A DNA stretch of 17,092 nt. It comes from Promethearchaeota archaeon. GTDB taxonomy: Archaea > Asgardarchaeota > Lokiarchaeia > Sigynarchaeales > SOKP01. The position numbers were made by a program, and so were the translations under genes. Each line of letters starts with the position of its first letter. The stretch's first letter is position 1. Positions 1 to 7,984 of the stretch are shown here, one piece after another. Below the pieces are notes generated by a model, which saw only the letters and a list, made by a program, of their open reading frames with translations, was not told the DNA's origin and searched no databases. Location: assembly GCA_030605085.1 (NCBI GenBank), contig JAUWBH010000134.1, positions 1 through 17,092 on the forward strand, in the 5' to 3' direction.

Positions 1-399
1 AATGCCTACACAATTTGGACCAATAACCCTAGTTTTAGATATTTTAATTATTTCTATAATTTCTTCCTGAAGTTTAACATTTTTATCAAGACCCGTTTCT
101 GCAAATCCTGCGGACTCTAATATTATTCCCTTCACTCCCTTGTCAACACTATCTCTTATAGCTTGTGGTACATGTTTATTTCCAACTAAGATTATTGCTA
201 ATTCAATTTCATCGGGTATATCTTTAATATTTTTGTAAGCCTTATGTCCTAATATCTCAGGCTTACTTAGGTGTACTGGATATGTCTTAAATTTTGAGTT
301 TAAAAGATACTTAGTTGTAGTATAGCCAAATCTTAGGGTATCTGAAGCTCCTATTATAGCTATTGATTTAGGATCAAAAAATAAATCTAGCTTTGTCAT
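1..399 (-). CDS. ADP-forming acyl-CoA synthetase (acetate-CoA ligase type), N-terminal CoA-binding domain, partial
   Basis: Reading the minus strand from the ATG at 399-397 gives 133 uninterrupted residues that leave the window at base 1, so the C-terminal part is missing. The N-terminus carries FDPKSIAIIGASD, the Rossmann-type nucleotide/CoA-binding start typical of the alpha part of NDP-forming acyl-CoA synthetases, followed by AIILVGNKHVPQAI, GVKGIILESAGFAETG and VIGPNCVG, which match the family's CoA-binding domain in order. In archaea these enzymes convert acyl-CoA, ADP and phosphate to acid, CoA and ATP during fermentation of amino acids or sugars. The catalytic His and ATP-grasp regions would lie beyond the edge. 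The start is the only ATG after the in-frame stop at 408-406. The gene diverges from the next one. Substrate (acetate, other acyl groups) cannot be told. Confidence 0.88.
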   Translation of the reverse strand, partial: MTKLDLFFDPKSIAIIGASDTLRFGYTTTKYLLNSKFKTYPVHLSKPEILGHKAYKNIKDIPDEIELAIILVGNKHVPQAIRDSVDKGVKGIILESAGFAETGLDKNVKLQEEIIEIIKISKTRVIGPNCVGI

Positions 400-421
400 T
401 AGTTTTTAAAATACTATGGAA

Positions 422-431
422 TAAATATAAT
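422..431 (-). promoter_or_regulatory. TATA box for the acyl-CoA synthetase gene
   Basis: On the minus strand this reads TTATATTTAT. It is centred about 27 nt before the ATG at 399, the usual archaeal TATA-to-start distance, so the transcript is probably leaderless. No Shine-Dalgarno sequence is seen before that ATG, which agrees with this. Confidence 0.5.
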
Positions 432-573
432 TTTTTATTCCCTTAAAGATTGTTTGATTCATTTTGAAGGTTTCTTAAAAAAAAAGAAATGGATAATTTT
501 TGTTTTAATTCGATCAATTTTTTAAATATCTAAAATTGAAAAGCAAAAATCTCGGGGTATTTAACTTTTTATC

Positions 574-581
574 TATAAATT
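574..581 (+). promoter_or_regulatory. TATA box for the small zinc-binding protein gene
   Basis: TATAAATT is centred about 27 nt before the TTG at 605. This puts the expected transcription start on the start codon, so it supports both a leaderless mRNA and the TTG start. Confidence 0.5.
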
Positions 582-604
582 AAAATAAACATTGTGATTT
601 AATT

Positions 605-1192
605 TTGTCAAAAGATTTAATCCAAAGAACAGATACTAGATTCGAAATAGCAAGTTTAAATGAGATTAAAAAAATTAGAGTTATATGTCCAATTTGTAAG
701 TCAAACAACGCAATTAGCGTCCCTAAATCAATTATTAATCAAACTACACAATTAACAACTATATCAATTCCGAAAGGATTAGTTTGTAAGCATCATTTTC
801 AAGCCTTCATTGATAAACAATTTAATATTCGTGGATATCAAAAAGTAGATTTTGAATTAAAAAACGATAAAATTGAAGGTCAAAAATTTGATGAGAAAAA
901 AAATCATGATTTCAGCGGAGATGATGATAACTTTTTTAAAAATTTAATTTTAGAAGGTAATTTTGTAGAATATAAGCCAAAAAAGATAAAAGAAAATCAT
1001 ATAAAAGAAGTAAGCCTAGAAAAGCCATTGAAAGAAAACGAAAAAACCGTAGACGATGAAATTAGATTAAGCGAAGTAAAAAGAGAAATGACTCTTGAAG
1101 AGATTTACGAGGAATTCTGGGAATTCATTGACGATGACAACTATGAATTCAAGGTATTCATAATCAACGATCAGAAAAGAAGGAAGGGCTAA
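605..1192 (+). CDS. Small putative zinc-binding protein of unknown function (CPxC / CxHH type)
   Basis: 195 residues. The N-terminal third (about 13-85) looks folded: CPIC at 28-31 and CKHH at 61-64 could form one zinc site, followed by HFQAFIDKQFNIRGYQKVDF. I recall similar short proteins from Asgard archaea but cannot name the function. Residues about 90-165 are rich in Lys, Glu and Asp and look disordered; the last 35 residues form an acidic, aromatic segment (EEIYEEFWEFIDDDNYEF). There is no signal peptide or membrane segment, so it is probably cytosolic. The start is TTG; in-frame TAA lies at 581-583 and no ATG occurs nearby, and the TATA box at 574-581 fits TTG as the first codon of a leaderless mRNA. 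The ABC operon starts 195 nt downstream; co-function is not shown. Confidence 0.75.
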   Translation: MSKDLIQRTDTRFEIASLNEIKKIRVICPICKSNNAISVPKSIINQTTQLTTISIPKGLVCKHHFQAFIDKQFNIRGYQKVDFELKNDKIEGQKFDEKKNHDFSGDDDNFFKNLILEGNFVEYKPKKIKENHIKEVSLEKPLKENEKTVDDEIRLSEVKREMTLEEIYEEFWEFIDDDNYEFKVFIINDQKRRKG

Positions 1193-1236
1193 AAACATTG
1201 CTGGTAATCCTCAAAGTTTTAAAAATTTAGCAAATC

Positions 1237-1295
1237 TTTTTTTCATTATTACAATATATAAAAAATTCTTAATTTCTTTCTTATTTACTTTTTTT
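1237..1295 (+). terminator. Candidate T-rich terminator region
   Basis: Two runs of seven T (1237-1243 and 1289-1295) lie in the gap after the gene ending at 1192. Archaeal RNA polymerase ends transcription at T-runs without needing a hairpin. The region is AT-rich overall, so this is suggestive only. The rest of the gap (to 1387) should hold the operon promoter; the only TATA-like stretch at the right distance (about 1359-1370) is weak. Confidence 0.35.
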
Positions 1296-1387
1296 CGACT
1301 TGGTTAATATTAAAACTGTTATTTTCTTATTATTAAAAGTAAAAAAATAAAACTAGAAATTAAAATAATTATTTTTAGTAGAGCTTT

Positions 1388-2539
1388 ATGTATATTAGCG
1401 GATTAATAAAAAAAGAATTTGGCAGGATTAAGTCAGATAAGCGAACTCTTGTTTTATTATTCTTTATCCCGCTCATGTTAATTATAGTTTTCGGCTTAAC
1501 TAGCGGAGGAGGCCCTACGGAGTATTTTTACGCAGCGATAATAACACGTGACGACGAGCCCTGTAATTTTGATGAAGTTGATGAAGAATACGATGAAATT
1601 TTTATAGATATAGTAGAAGACGATTGCGAATCTTGGGGGCTCCATGATTCCTACGAGACGGATGATGAGGATGAGTTTGACGAAGCATTTGAAGAATGTT
1701 TACAGCTATTAAGGGACGATATTATAGATGTTATTTTGATTTTGCCCGAAGATTTTTCTGAGACTGTTGACGACGACGATGAAGATACGGAAATTATTTA
1801 TCATGTCGATGGCTCCGATAAAAGAGCAGTTGAAGCCGTTAAAACGGCACTTCAAGAACCTATTGGATTATTTAGAGTTGAGACTGAAAAAACGGCAAAC
1901 TTTGTTACGATGGCCCCCTACTTAGAATATGAAGTGCCATTCTGGGAAACTCAGATATTAAATTACGCTTTAGCAGTCATGTTGGCAATGATAATTCTCG
2001 GAACTACTATAAATCTTACGACTTTATCTATAGTATCGGAAGGTCCACTTCCGAGAATGATGCTAACACCTACAGCTAAAAATGAGATTATTTTAAGCAA
2101 ATTAATAGCAAACGCAGTTATAATGATATTACAGGCTACTGAAATTTTCGTATTATCTAGTATATTTGGGCTCTATTGTTTAGGTTCGTTATTCGATCTT
2201 TATTTAGTTTTAATCCTTATTGGATTTTGTGGAATATCTATTGGTCTATTCATTTCTGCCGTCAGTAAAACAGAACAAGTTGCGAATCAGTTATATATTA
2301 TGTTCTTTATCGTCATTATGATGTTTTCGGGCTCTTTTCTTAACGCCGAATCTTTACCACCTGTAATGCAAGCTATTATTAACTGTCTCCCGCTAAGCCA
2401 CGCCATACCCCTCATAGTTAATATCACGTTAAAAGGATTACCAATTGATTTTATCCATTTCATTAGTCTATTATTGATTTCAATGACATTTATAACACTA
2501 GCGTATATAATATTTCGATTTAAAAAAGTGGAGGTCTGA
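1388..2539 (+). CDS. ABC-2 type transporter permease with acidic extracellular domain (first permease)
   Basis: 383 residues with the plan of the ABC-2 (PF12698-like) exporter permeases. There is one N-terminal membrane helix (about 20-40), a large outer domain (about 45-180), then five C-terminal helices (about 189-215, 239-260, 270-292, 301-317, 355-377). Within the outer domain LPEDFSETV followed by YHVDGSDKRAVEAV is the family's usual ectodomain signature. The outer domain is strikingly rich in Asp and Glu (for example DDDDED) and has four Cys residues that could form disulfides. The cytosolic loop after helix 2 (GPLPRMMLTPTAKNEI) probably contacts the ATPase. It is the first gene of the operon, with an in-frame stop just upstream at 1379. 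The second permease starts 4 nt after its TGA stop. Substrate is unknown. Confidence 0.88.
   Translation: MYISGLIKKEFGRIKSDKRTLVLLFFIPLMLIIVFGLTSGGGPTEYFYAAIITRDDEPCNFDEVDEEYDEIFIDIVEDDCESWGLHDSYETDDEDEFDEAFEECLQLLRDDIIDVILILPEDFSETVDDDDEDTEIIYHVDGSDKRAVEAVKTALQEPIGLFRVETEKTANFVTMAPYLEYEVPFWETQILNYALAVMLAMIILGTTINLTTLSIVSEGPLPRMMLTPTAKNEIILSKLIANAVIMILQATEIFVLSSIFGLYCLGSLFDLYLVLILIGFCGISIGLFISAVSKTEQVANQLYIMFFIVIMMFSGSFLNAESLPPVMQAIINCLPLSHAIPLIVNITLKGLPIDFIHFISLLLISMTFITLAYIIFRFKKVEV
2530..2535 (+). promoter_or_regulatory. Ribosome binding site for the second permease
   Basis: GGAGGT lies 8 nt before the ATG at 2544, inside the last codons of the first permease. It supports this start and translation within a polycistronic mRNA. 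Confidence 0.7.
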
Positions 2540-2543
2540 AATA

Positions 2544-3752
2544 ATGCATGCAAAAAGAATTATTAAGCAAAAATATTTTGAATTTAAAGCAAGCCTCTAT
2601 AGAATTTACAAACAAGTAATCAAAGAATTTAAGATTGTAAGGACAGATTATTTTAACCTCTTTATTGCTTTGGTACTACCCCCGTTAATCATCATGCTTT
2701 TTGCTTTCATGACAGCTAGGTCGACAGAGACAATCGTGCCAATAAAGGTAACAATAGTTAGTAATGATTCTAAAGAGTATATAAATGAAACTGATGATTC
2801 AGAGATTTATTTAGACGATTATGCTGACAAATATCTAGACGCTGTTAAGGATACTAAATCATTGGAACTAGTCGATTTTTACGATGCAGAAGAAGAAGAT
2901 TATGCTATGGAAAAAGCAAGAGAGGATTTGCGCGATAGCAAGATTAAATGTATTATTGTGATCCCCGTTGAGTTTACAGAATTTCTCTTAACGGAAGAGC
3001 CAGGTGTAATTGAATGCGTTCCTGATTCCTCTAAGGCTATTTACATTCAAGACACTCTTAACGCTGTTCAAGATTCTATAGATGAATTTGTTGACGATAA
3101 CGATTTAGAACCCGAATATGTCGAAGTAGAGGTTAAGGAGTATTCAATACCGTCTAATTATAATCTTGCATTCAATTATAACATGACATTTCTATTCCCA
3201 TTTATGGTTTTTGGAATTTCAACGGTTTTAACAATATTAGTTGTTGTTCAAGAGAAACCAATAGCAAGACTTTTATTAACACCTACGAAAAAGTACGAAA
3301 TTCTTCTTTCTAAATTTGTTACATACACTATTATATTAGCCATTCAAATCGCGCTCATCCTAACAAGTGCTCTTCTAAATGGACTTTATGTGGCTGGAAG
3401 TGTTTTTGATTTATACATCGCTTTATTTATGGTAGGATTTACGGGAATATGTTTGGGGATGTTTATCAGCACAGTAAGTAAGACTAAAACTGAAGCTAAT
3501 CAATTATTCTTTGCGTTCTTTATTGTAATCATTCTACTAAGCGGCATCTTTGTTCCATTAGAAGCTATGCCCGAATATTTGCAAGCAATATCTTATATCC
3601 TCCCATTATCTCACGGTGAGCCCATGATAACGGCAATTCTCTCAAAAGGCAAATCCGTTGTTGGATTTGATTTCTTTTGCTTACTAGGTTTAAGTGCGTT
3701 CTTTATATTACTTTCATTTTTGATAATTTATAGAAAACGTTACGAGGTTTGA
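2544..3752 (+). CDS. ABC-2 type transporter permease with acidic extracellular domain (second permease)
   Basis: 402 residues with the same plan as the preceding gene: a cytosolic N-terminal stretch of about 38 residues, helix 1 (about 39-60), an acidic outer domain (about 65-210) and five to six C-terminal helices. It is clearly paralogous to its neighbour: both share the segments LLTPTKKYEILLSK / MLTPTAKNEIILSK and NQLFFAFFIVII / NQLYIMFFIVIM, and PLSH before the last helix. Two different permeases encoded in a row suggest a heterodimeric channel. In the outer domain IVIPVEFTEFL corresponds to the family's VPEDF-type motif. The gene stops with TGA followed directly by TAA. GAGGT at 3744-3748 serves the next gene. 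Confidence 0.87.
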   Translation: MHAKRIIKQKYFEFKASLYRIYKQVIKEFKIVRTDYFNLFIALVLPPLIIMLFAFMTARSTETIVPIKVTIVSNDSKEYINETDDSEIYLDDYADKYLDAVKDTKSLELVDFYDAEEEDYAMEKAREDLRDSKIKCIIVIPVEFTEFLLTEEPGVIECVPDSSKAIYIQDTLNAVQDSIDEFVDDNDLEPEYVEVEVKEYSIPSNYNLAFNYNMTFLFPFMVFGISTVLTILVVVQEKPIARLLLTPTKKYEILLSKFVTYTIILAIQIALILTSALLNGLYVAGSVFDLYIALFMVGFTGICLGMFISTVSKTKTEANQLFFAFFIVIILLSGIFVPLEAMPEYLQAISYILPLSHGEPMITAILSKGKSVVGFDFFCLLGLSAFFILLSFLIIYRKRYEV

Positions 3753-3756
3753 TAAA

Positions 3757-4788
3757 ATGGATATTAAAAAAATTAATGATGAGATGATTAAAGTTGAGCA
3801 CTTAGATGTTGCCTTTGGGAAAAAAAAGATTATTCATGATGTGTCTTTTTCTGTTAAATCAGGCGAGATCATCGGAATGTTCGGCATAAGTGGAGCCGGA
3901 AAAACAACGATTGTACGTGTGCTCACATGTCAAATTAAAAAAAAGAATTGGACTGGAAATGTAACAGTTACAAATTTAACACCAGCAAACAAAAAAAACC
4001 ATTCGAAAATATTAAGCAAAATTGCAATTATCCCGCAATTAGAAGAATTAAATCTGTACTATGATCTTACTCCTATGGTAAATGTTGAGATATTTGCATC
4101 CACTTATGGAATAGAAAAAGAAAAAGCAAAAAAAATCGCAGAAAATCTGTTTTCAATTCTCGATATTCCAAAAGATACTTGGAATAAATCCTTAAAAAAA
4201 ATGAGCGGAGGGGAGAAAAAAAGAGTTTCGGTAGCCTTAGGATTGATACACGAACCTGATGTTCTTTTCTTAGATGAGCCAACTACCGGAGTTGATGCAG
4301 CCAAACGCTACGAGGTGTTATCCTATTTAAAAAAGTTAAATAGAGAGATAGGAACAACTATGTTTCTGATTACACACGATATGGAGACATCACTTATTTG
4401 TGATAAAGTAACGATTCTAAAAGATGGGAACTTATTAGAATTCAATTCAATTTCGAATTTGATATCTTCACTTCCAAGTGGAGGTTTATTAGTTCGATTT
4501 TCAATTAAAAATTTAAATGAACATAAAATCAACATAATTAAAAAATTCAATCCTGTAAAACAGACTTTAAGAGTAGGAAACGAAGTTATAGAGGTTTTTA
4601 TGGATGATTTTGAAGAAAACCTTCAAGAATTAATTCAATACATGATTGAAAACAACTTAAAAATCAATTCTATGAGTCGGGATATTGCATCATTTAGAAG
4701 ATATTTTCAGATTAGAATCCAAAAAGAAGAAGAAAAAGAAAGAAAATCTAGAGAAATTGCAAAATTAGCAAGTAGAAGTGTTGTATAG
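3757..4788 (+). CDS. ABC transporter ATP-binding protein
   Basis: 343 residues. A complete nucleotide-binding domain spans about 10-230: Walker A GISGAGKT at 43-50, Q-loop Gln94 in IIPQ, signature MSGGEKKR at 149-156, Walker B VLFLDEP at 169-175 with Glu174 as catalytic base, D-loop with Asp180, and switch His207 in ITHD. It should hydrolyse ATP on the cytosolic face to drive the two ABC-2 permeases just upstream. Residues about 235-343 form the C-terminal extension seen in DrrA/CcmA-type exporters and end in a charged helix (KEEEKERKSREIAK). The start ATG follows a GAGGT Shine-Dalgarno with 8 nt spacing. The stop TAG overlaps the GTG start of the next gene by one base, so translation is probably coupled. 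Confidence 0.92.
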   Translation: MDIKKINDEMIKVEHLDVAFGKKKIIHDVSFSVKSGEIIGMFGISGAGKTTIVRVLTCQIKKKNWTGNVTVTNLTPANKKNHSKILSKIAIIPQLEELNLYYDLTPMVNVEIFASTYGIEKEKAKKIAENLFSILDIPKDTWNKSLKKMSGGEKKRVSVALGLIHEPDVLFLDEPTTGVDAAKRYEVLSYLKKLNREIGTTMFLITHDMETSLICDKVTILKDGNLLEFNSISNLISSLPSGGLLVRFSIKNLNEHKINIIKKFNPVKQTLRVGNEVIEVFMDDFEENLQELIQYMIENNLKINSMSRDIASFRRYFQIRIQKEEEKERKSREIAKLASRSVV

Positions 4789-7700
4789 TGGATCGCAGAA
4801 CAAAGCGTAAATTAAGTATTATTTTGCCAATAATAATTATATTTGGCGGAGAGATTGTAGCTTTAATTCTCATAAATATTCCCTGGAAAGCTTATTATAG
4901 CGAAAAAGAGGTTCGCGAATTAAAAGAAGAGATGATGTATTTTTCTTACACTCATCAAAATCCTAATTCAGACCTATTTATTGAACCAAGTATTGACTCT
5001 ACTTACCGGGCAATAGATTCAATTGATTTTTCTAAAGCGAGCAAAATTGATTCTGATTTAATAGATCCTACTTCAAACAATAAATTGAAAGATAGCAAAG
5101 AAGATTTTTTCTTTAATTACTTATTTGACAAGCAAAATAATAATGGATCATTTTCAGATATAGGTGGATTAGGAAATATGATATCAACTTATGAAGTTAT
5201 CGAAATCATTGATGAGCTTGATAAATTTTTTATTGATCCAAAAAAGAAAGAAGATGAGATAGAAGATATTATAGATTTTATAGATAAGTCCTTAGAAGAA
5301 GATGGTTGGGGGTTTAAATTAAACGAACATGCGCCAGAATCTGATATAATATCTACATATTGCGCGATAGAATTAGCTCGTAGATTTGACGAAGAATCTC
5401 TTCTTGAGAATGAAAATATTTTAAATTTCATAAATGATCTTTGGTTGTTAGGGGGTTATCGTTATTCGAATTCAACCCCAGCAGCTACCGCTCAAAGTAC
5501 TTACTATGGTATCAAGGCGTATTTAGAAATGGGAATGAGTTATAATTCAGTACAAAATCTAAGTATCCAAGCATATTTTTCTTCCCTATATAATTTAGTA
5601 GATGGTGGATATGCAGCTATTCCTGGTGATCCCTCAGATATTCAATCAACATTTTACGCACTTGGATCGTTATATACGCTAAATATTGTACCAAATGACG
5701 AAATAGAAACATTCGACTTTATCCTTGATTGTGTGAACGATGATGGAGGATTTGGTTTACGCCCTGAAAACGATGAATATTTTGAATCAAATTTCATGTC
5801 TGGATGGGCGGCAATAAAATCAATGTCACTTCTTAGAGAAAATAATGCTACTTTAGCCGACGAGGATATTGATGAATACATAGAGAATTATTACGATTGG
5901 TTATATGAACATCAATGTATGAACGGTTTATTCGGTCAAACTTCCATTGTTGCGAACTATCATGGTGTGTTATCGGCTTATCATGTGGATTCTGAAAATT
6001 TAGCAAACATAGTAGACATAGAAAACATTTGGGAATATTGTGAGGAATGTTATAATAAGGAAGATGGAGGTTTTGGACCCCAACCCGATTTTGACTCAAC
6101 TTTATTTTCCACCTATTGCGCCATTAATCTTTATCAAATTTTTTATAGTTATACAGATATAGAATTTCCAGATTTTAGCGAAACTGAAGAATATTTAAGT
6201 GATCTACAAAATAAAGATGGTGGTTTTAACGCTGGCGATGATATTGATTATCTTTTATCCCTTTACGAACCATTAGGGGAGGAAGTTAAGAAAGTAGTTG
6301 AAACGGATATTTCTTTAGTTGTTAGTACTTATTGGGGAATATCTTCACTTAGTATTCTTGGTGCCTTAGATTCTATTGATAAAAAAGATTTAATTCACTG
6401 GATTTCTAACGCGCAAGGTGCAGATGGGGGTTTTTCAGTTAATGGGTTTTTTCATGGCGATACGCTCTCAACATATTACGGATTACAAATATTTAAAGTT
6501 TTAAATTTAGAACCAATGTCAAAAATGGGCGCAATCGAATTTTTAAAAAATGCCCAAACATCAGATGGAGGTTTTGATGTAATTCCTCTTCTTTCACGAT
6601 TGTATGACCTACCAACTTCTTTCTTAGCGACATATTTGGCATCTCAGGCACTTTATGATTACGATAGTCAACCTGAAAATATTGACGATTTAATAGAATA
6701 TTATGAAGATTGTTTAAGTTCCAATACGGGAGGTGTAGGAGATTTTCCCGAGTTTGGAGGAGATTTAAGAAACACACCCTATGGTATAATGCTTATAGAC
6801 GAGCTAAGATTTGATCAAAGTTTCAACCCAAATCCTTGGACGGATTTAATATTAATTCTTATTATGATCGAAATTTTAACAATCGTTTTAATAGGGATAA
6901 TTAAAACTATTTCTCTATTGAACACATCAATTTCAAAAAAATTAAGGGAGATGTTTGAAATCGGGGAACATTTTAATGTATTCTATTTACGAAGATACGA
7001 AGCTATTAAATGTGAAAATTTAAATATTTATGTGGGTAGAAAACCGCGTAGAAAACTTATAGTTGATTCGGTTTCTATGCAATTGAAACATGGCGAGATT
7101 TTAGGTGTATTAGGAAGCTCAGGTGCAGGTAAGTCTACATTTGTGAAAAGCTTGCTTGGTTTAAGAAAATTTACGGGTACCTGCCAAGTTTACGGAATGA
7201 ATGTTAAGCGAAAAGCTAAGAAAATGCGACCTATATACGGCTATTGTCCACAAAATCTAAGTTTTATCTATAATAATTTCACGGTTTTACAAAATCTTCT
7301 TTATTTCGGTAAACAATACGATATGACAGATAAGGAAGTGATAAATAAAGCAAAAAGAATTTTGCGTGCATTAGAAATTGAAGATAAGACGCATGAAAAA
7401 GTAAAAAATTTATCTGGCGGTCAAAAAAGACGAGTATCTATTGCTATATCCCTAATTCATAGCCCTATAATTGTTTGGATGGATGAACCTTCAAGCGGAC
7501 TCGACCCAATAATAAGAATAAAATTATGGGAATCCCTTTTAAAAATTAACGAACAATTTAACACAACTCTCATAGTTATAACCCATTATCCCGAAGAAAG
7601 CACATTCTGTCATAAAGTGGCGATATTTGCTAGAAATAGAGGGATGATTGATTTTGGGAAACCTAAGGATTTATTAGCACAATTGCCTGGTAAAGGGAGA

Positions 7701-7952
7701 ACAGTTGATTTATACTTCAGTAAAGTACAAAAAAGCGCGGTCAAAAGACTTGAATCCACTGAAGGTATTGAATATACTCTCGAAAACAAATTGGGGACAG
7801 AATTTTCACTTTTCTCAGATTTAAACTTAAACGCTATAATGGAAAAAATAGAAAAAGAATTTGGTACAAAAAATTTTAAAATAAAGCAATCAGATGCAAA
7901 AATGGAGCAGTATTTTAGAATAAAAGCACTCGTACTACCTACATTGGAATAG
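4788..7952 (+). CDS. Fusion of an extracellular prenyltransferase-like repeat domain and an ABC transporter ATPase
   Basis: 1054 residues. MDRRTKRK precedes a membrane helix (about 9-33), so the N-terminus is inside. Residues about 100-670 then hold roughly 11 repeats of about 50 residues with a Gly-rich turn such as DGGFG (near 119, 172, 223, 273, 319, 379, 426, 477, 546, 593 and 648) followed by S-T-Y-Y/W-x-A/G-I helices. This is the pattern of prenyltransferase / squalene-cyclase alpha/alpha-toroid repeats. A second helix (about 682-705) returns the chain to the cytosol. A full ABC ATPase follows: Walker A GSSGAGKST at 776-784, Q in YCPQ, signature LSGGQKRR near 875, Walker B VWMDEP near 896-901, switch His in ITHYPEES, then a C-terminal tail to 1054. 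I see no DxDD cyclase motif and no clear zinc triad, so the toroid is probably a binding domain. GTG start overlaps the previous stop. Confidence 0.85.
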   Translation: MDRRTKRKLSIILPIIIIFGGEIVALILINIPWKAYYSEKEVRELKEEMMYFSYTHQNPNSDLFIEPSIDSTYRAIDSIDFSKASKIDSDLIDPTSNNKLKDSKEDFFFNYLFDKQNNNGSFSDIGGLGNMISTYEVIEIIDELDKFFIDPKKKEDEIEDIIDFIDKSLEEDGWGFKLNEHAPESDIISTYCAIELARRFDEESLLENENILNFINDLWLLGGYRYSNSTPAATAQSTYYGIKAYLEMGMSYNSVQNLSIQAYFSSLYNLVDGGYAAIPGDPSDIQSTFYALGSLYTLNIVPNDEIETFDFILDCVNDDGGFGLRPENDEYFESNFMSGWAAIKSMSLLRENNATLADEDIDEYIENYYDWLYEHQCMNGLFGQTSIVANYHGVLSAYHVDSENLANIVDIENIWEYCEECYNKEDGGFGPQPDFDSTLFSTYCAINLYQIFYSYTDIEFPDFSETEEYLSDLQNKDGGFNAGDDIDYLLSLYEPLGEEVKKVVETDISLVVSTYWGISSLSILGALDSIDKKDLIHWISNAQGADGGFSVNGFFHGDTLSTYYGLQIFKVLNLEPMSKMGAIEFLKNAQTSDGGFDVIPLLSRLYDLPTSFLATYLASQALYDYDSQPENIDDLIEYYEDCLSSNTGGVGDFPEFGGDLRNTPYGIMLIDELRFDQSFNPNPWTDLILILIMIEILTIVLIGIIKTISLLNTSISKKLREMFEIGEHFNVFYLRRYEAIKCENLNIYVGRKPRRKLIVDSVSMQLKHGEILGVLGSSGAGKSTFVKSLLGLRKFTGTCQVYGMNVKRKAKKMRPIYGYCPQNLSFIYNNFTVLQNLLYFGKQYDMTDKEVINKAKRILRALEIEDKTHEKVKNLSGGQKRRVSIAISLIHSPIIVWMDEPSSGLDPIIRIKLWESLLKINEQFNTTLIVITHYPEESTFCHKVAIFARNRGMIDFGKPKDLLAQLPGKGRTVDLYFSKVQKSAVKRLESTEGIEYTLENKLGTEFSLFSDLNLNAIMEKIEKEFGTKNFKIKQSDAKMEQYFRIKALVLPTLE

Positions 7953-7970
7953 ATAATTTTTATAAGCTAT

Positions 7971-7976
7971 GGAGGT
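7971..7976 (+). promoter_or_regulatory. Ribosome binding site that fixes the TTG start at 7985
   Basis: GGAGGT lies 8 nt before the TTG at 7985. The strength and spacing of this site decide in favour of TTG as the start of the pseudo-ATPase gene. Confidence 0.75.
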
Positions 7977-7984
7977 TCCTCAAC

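Noticed and set aside
471..489. TTTCTT / AAGAAA hairpin between the two divergent genes
   Set aside because: A 6-bp A/T stem in strongly AT-rich DNA is expected by chance, and its position between divergent promoters does not suit a terminator.
4788..7952. The repeat domain as an active squalene/terpene cyclase or protein farnesyltransferase beta subunit
   Set aside because: No DxDD acid motif and no convincing zinc-ligand set of Asp, Cys and His in the expected context; the domain also appears to lie outside the cell.
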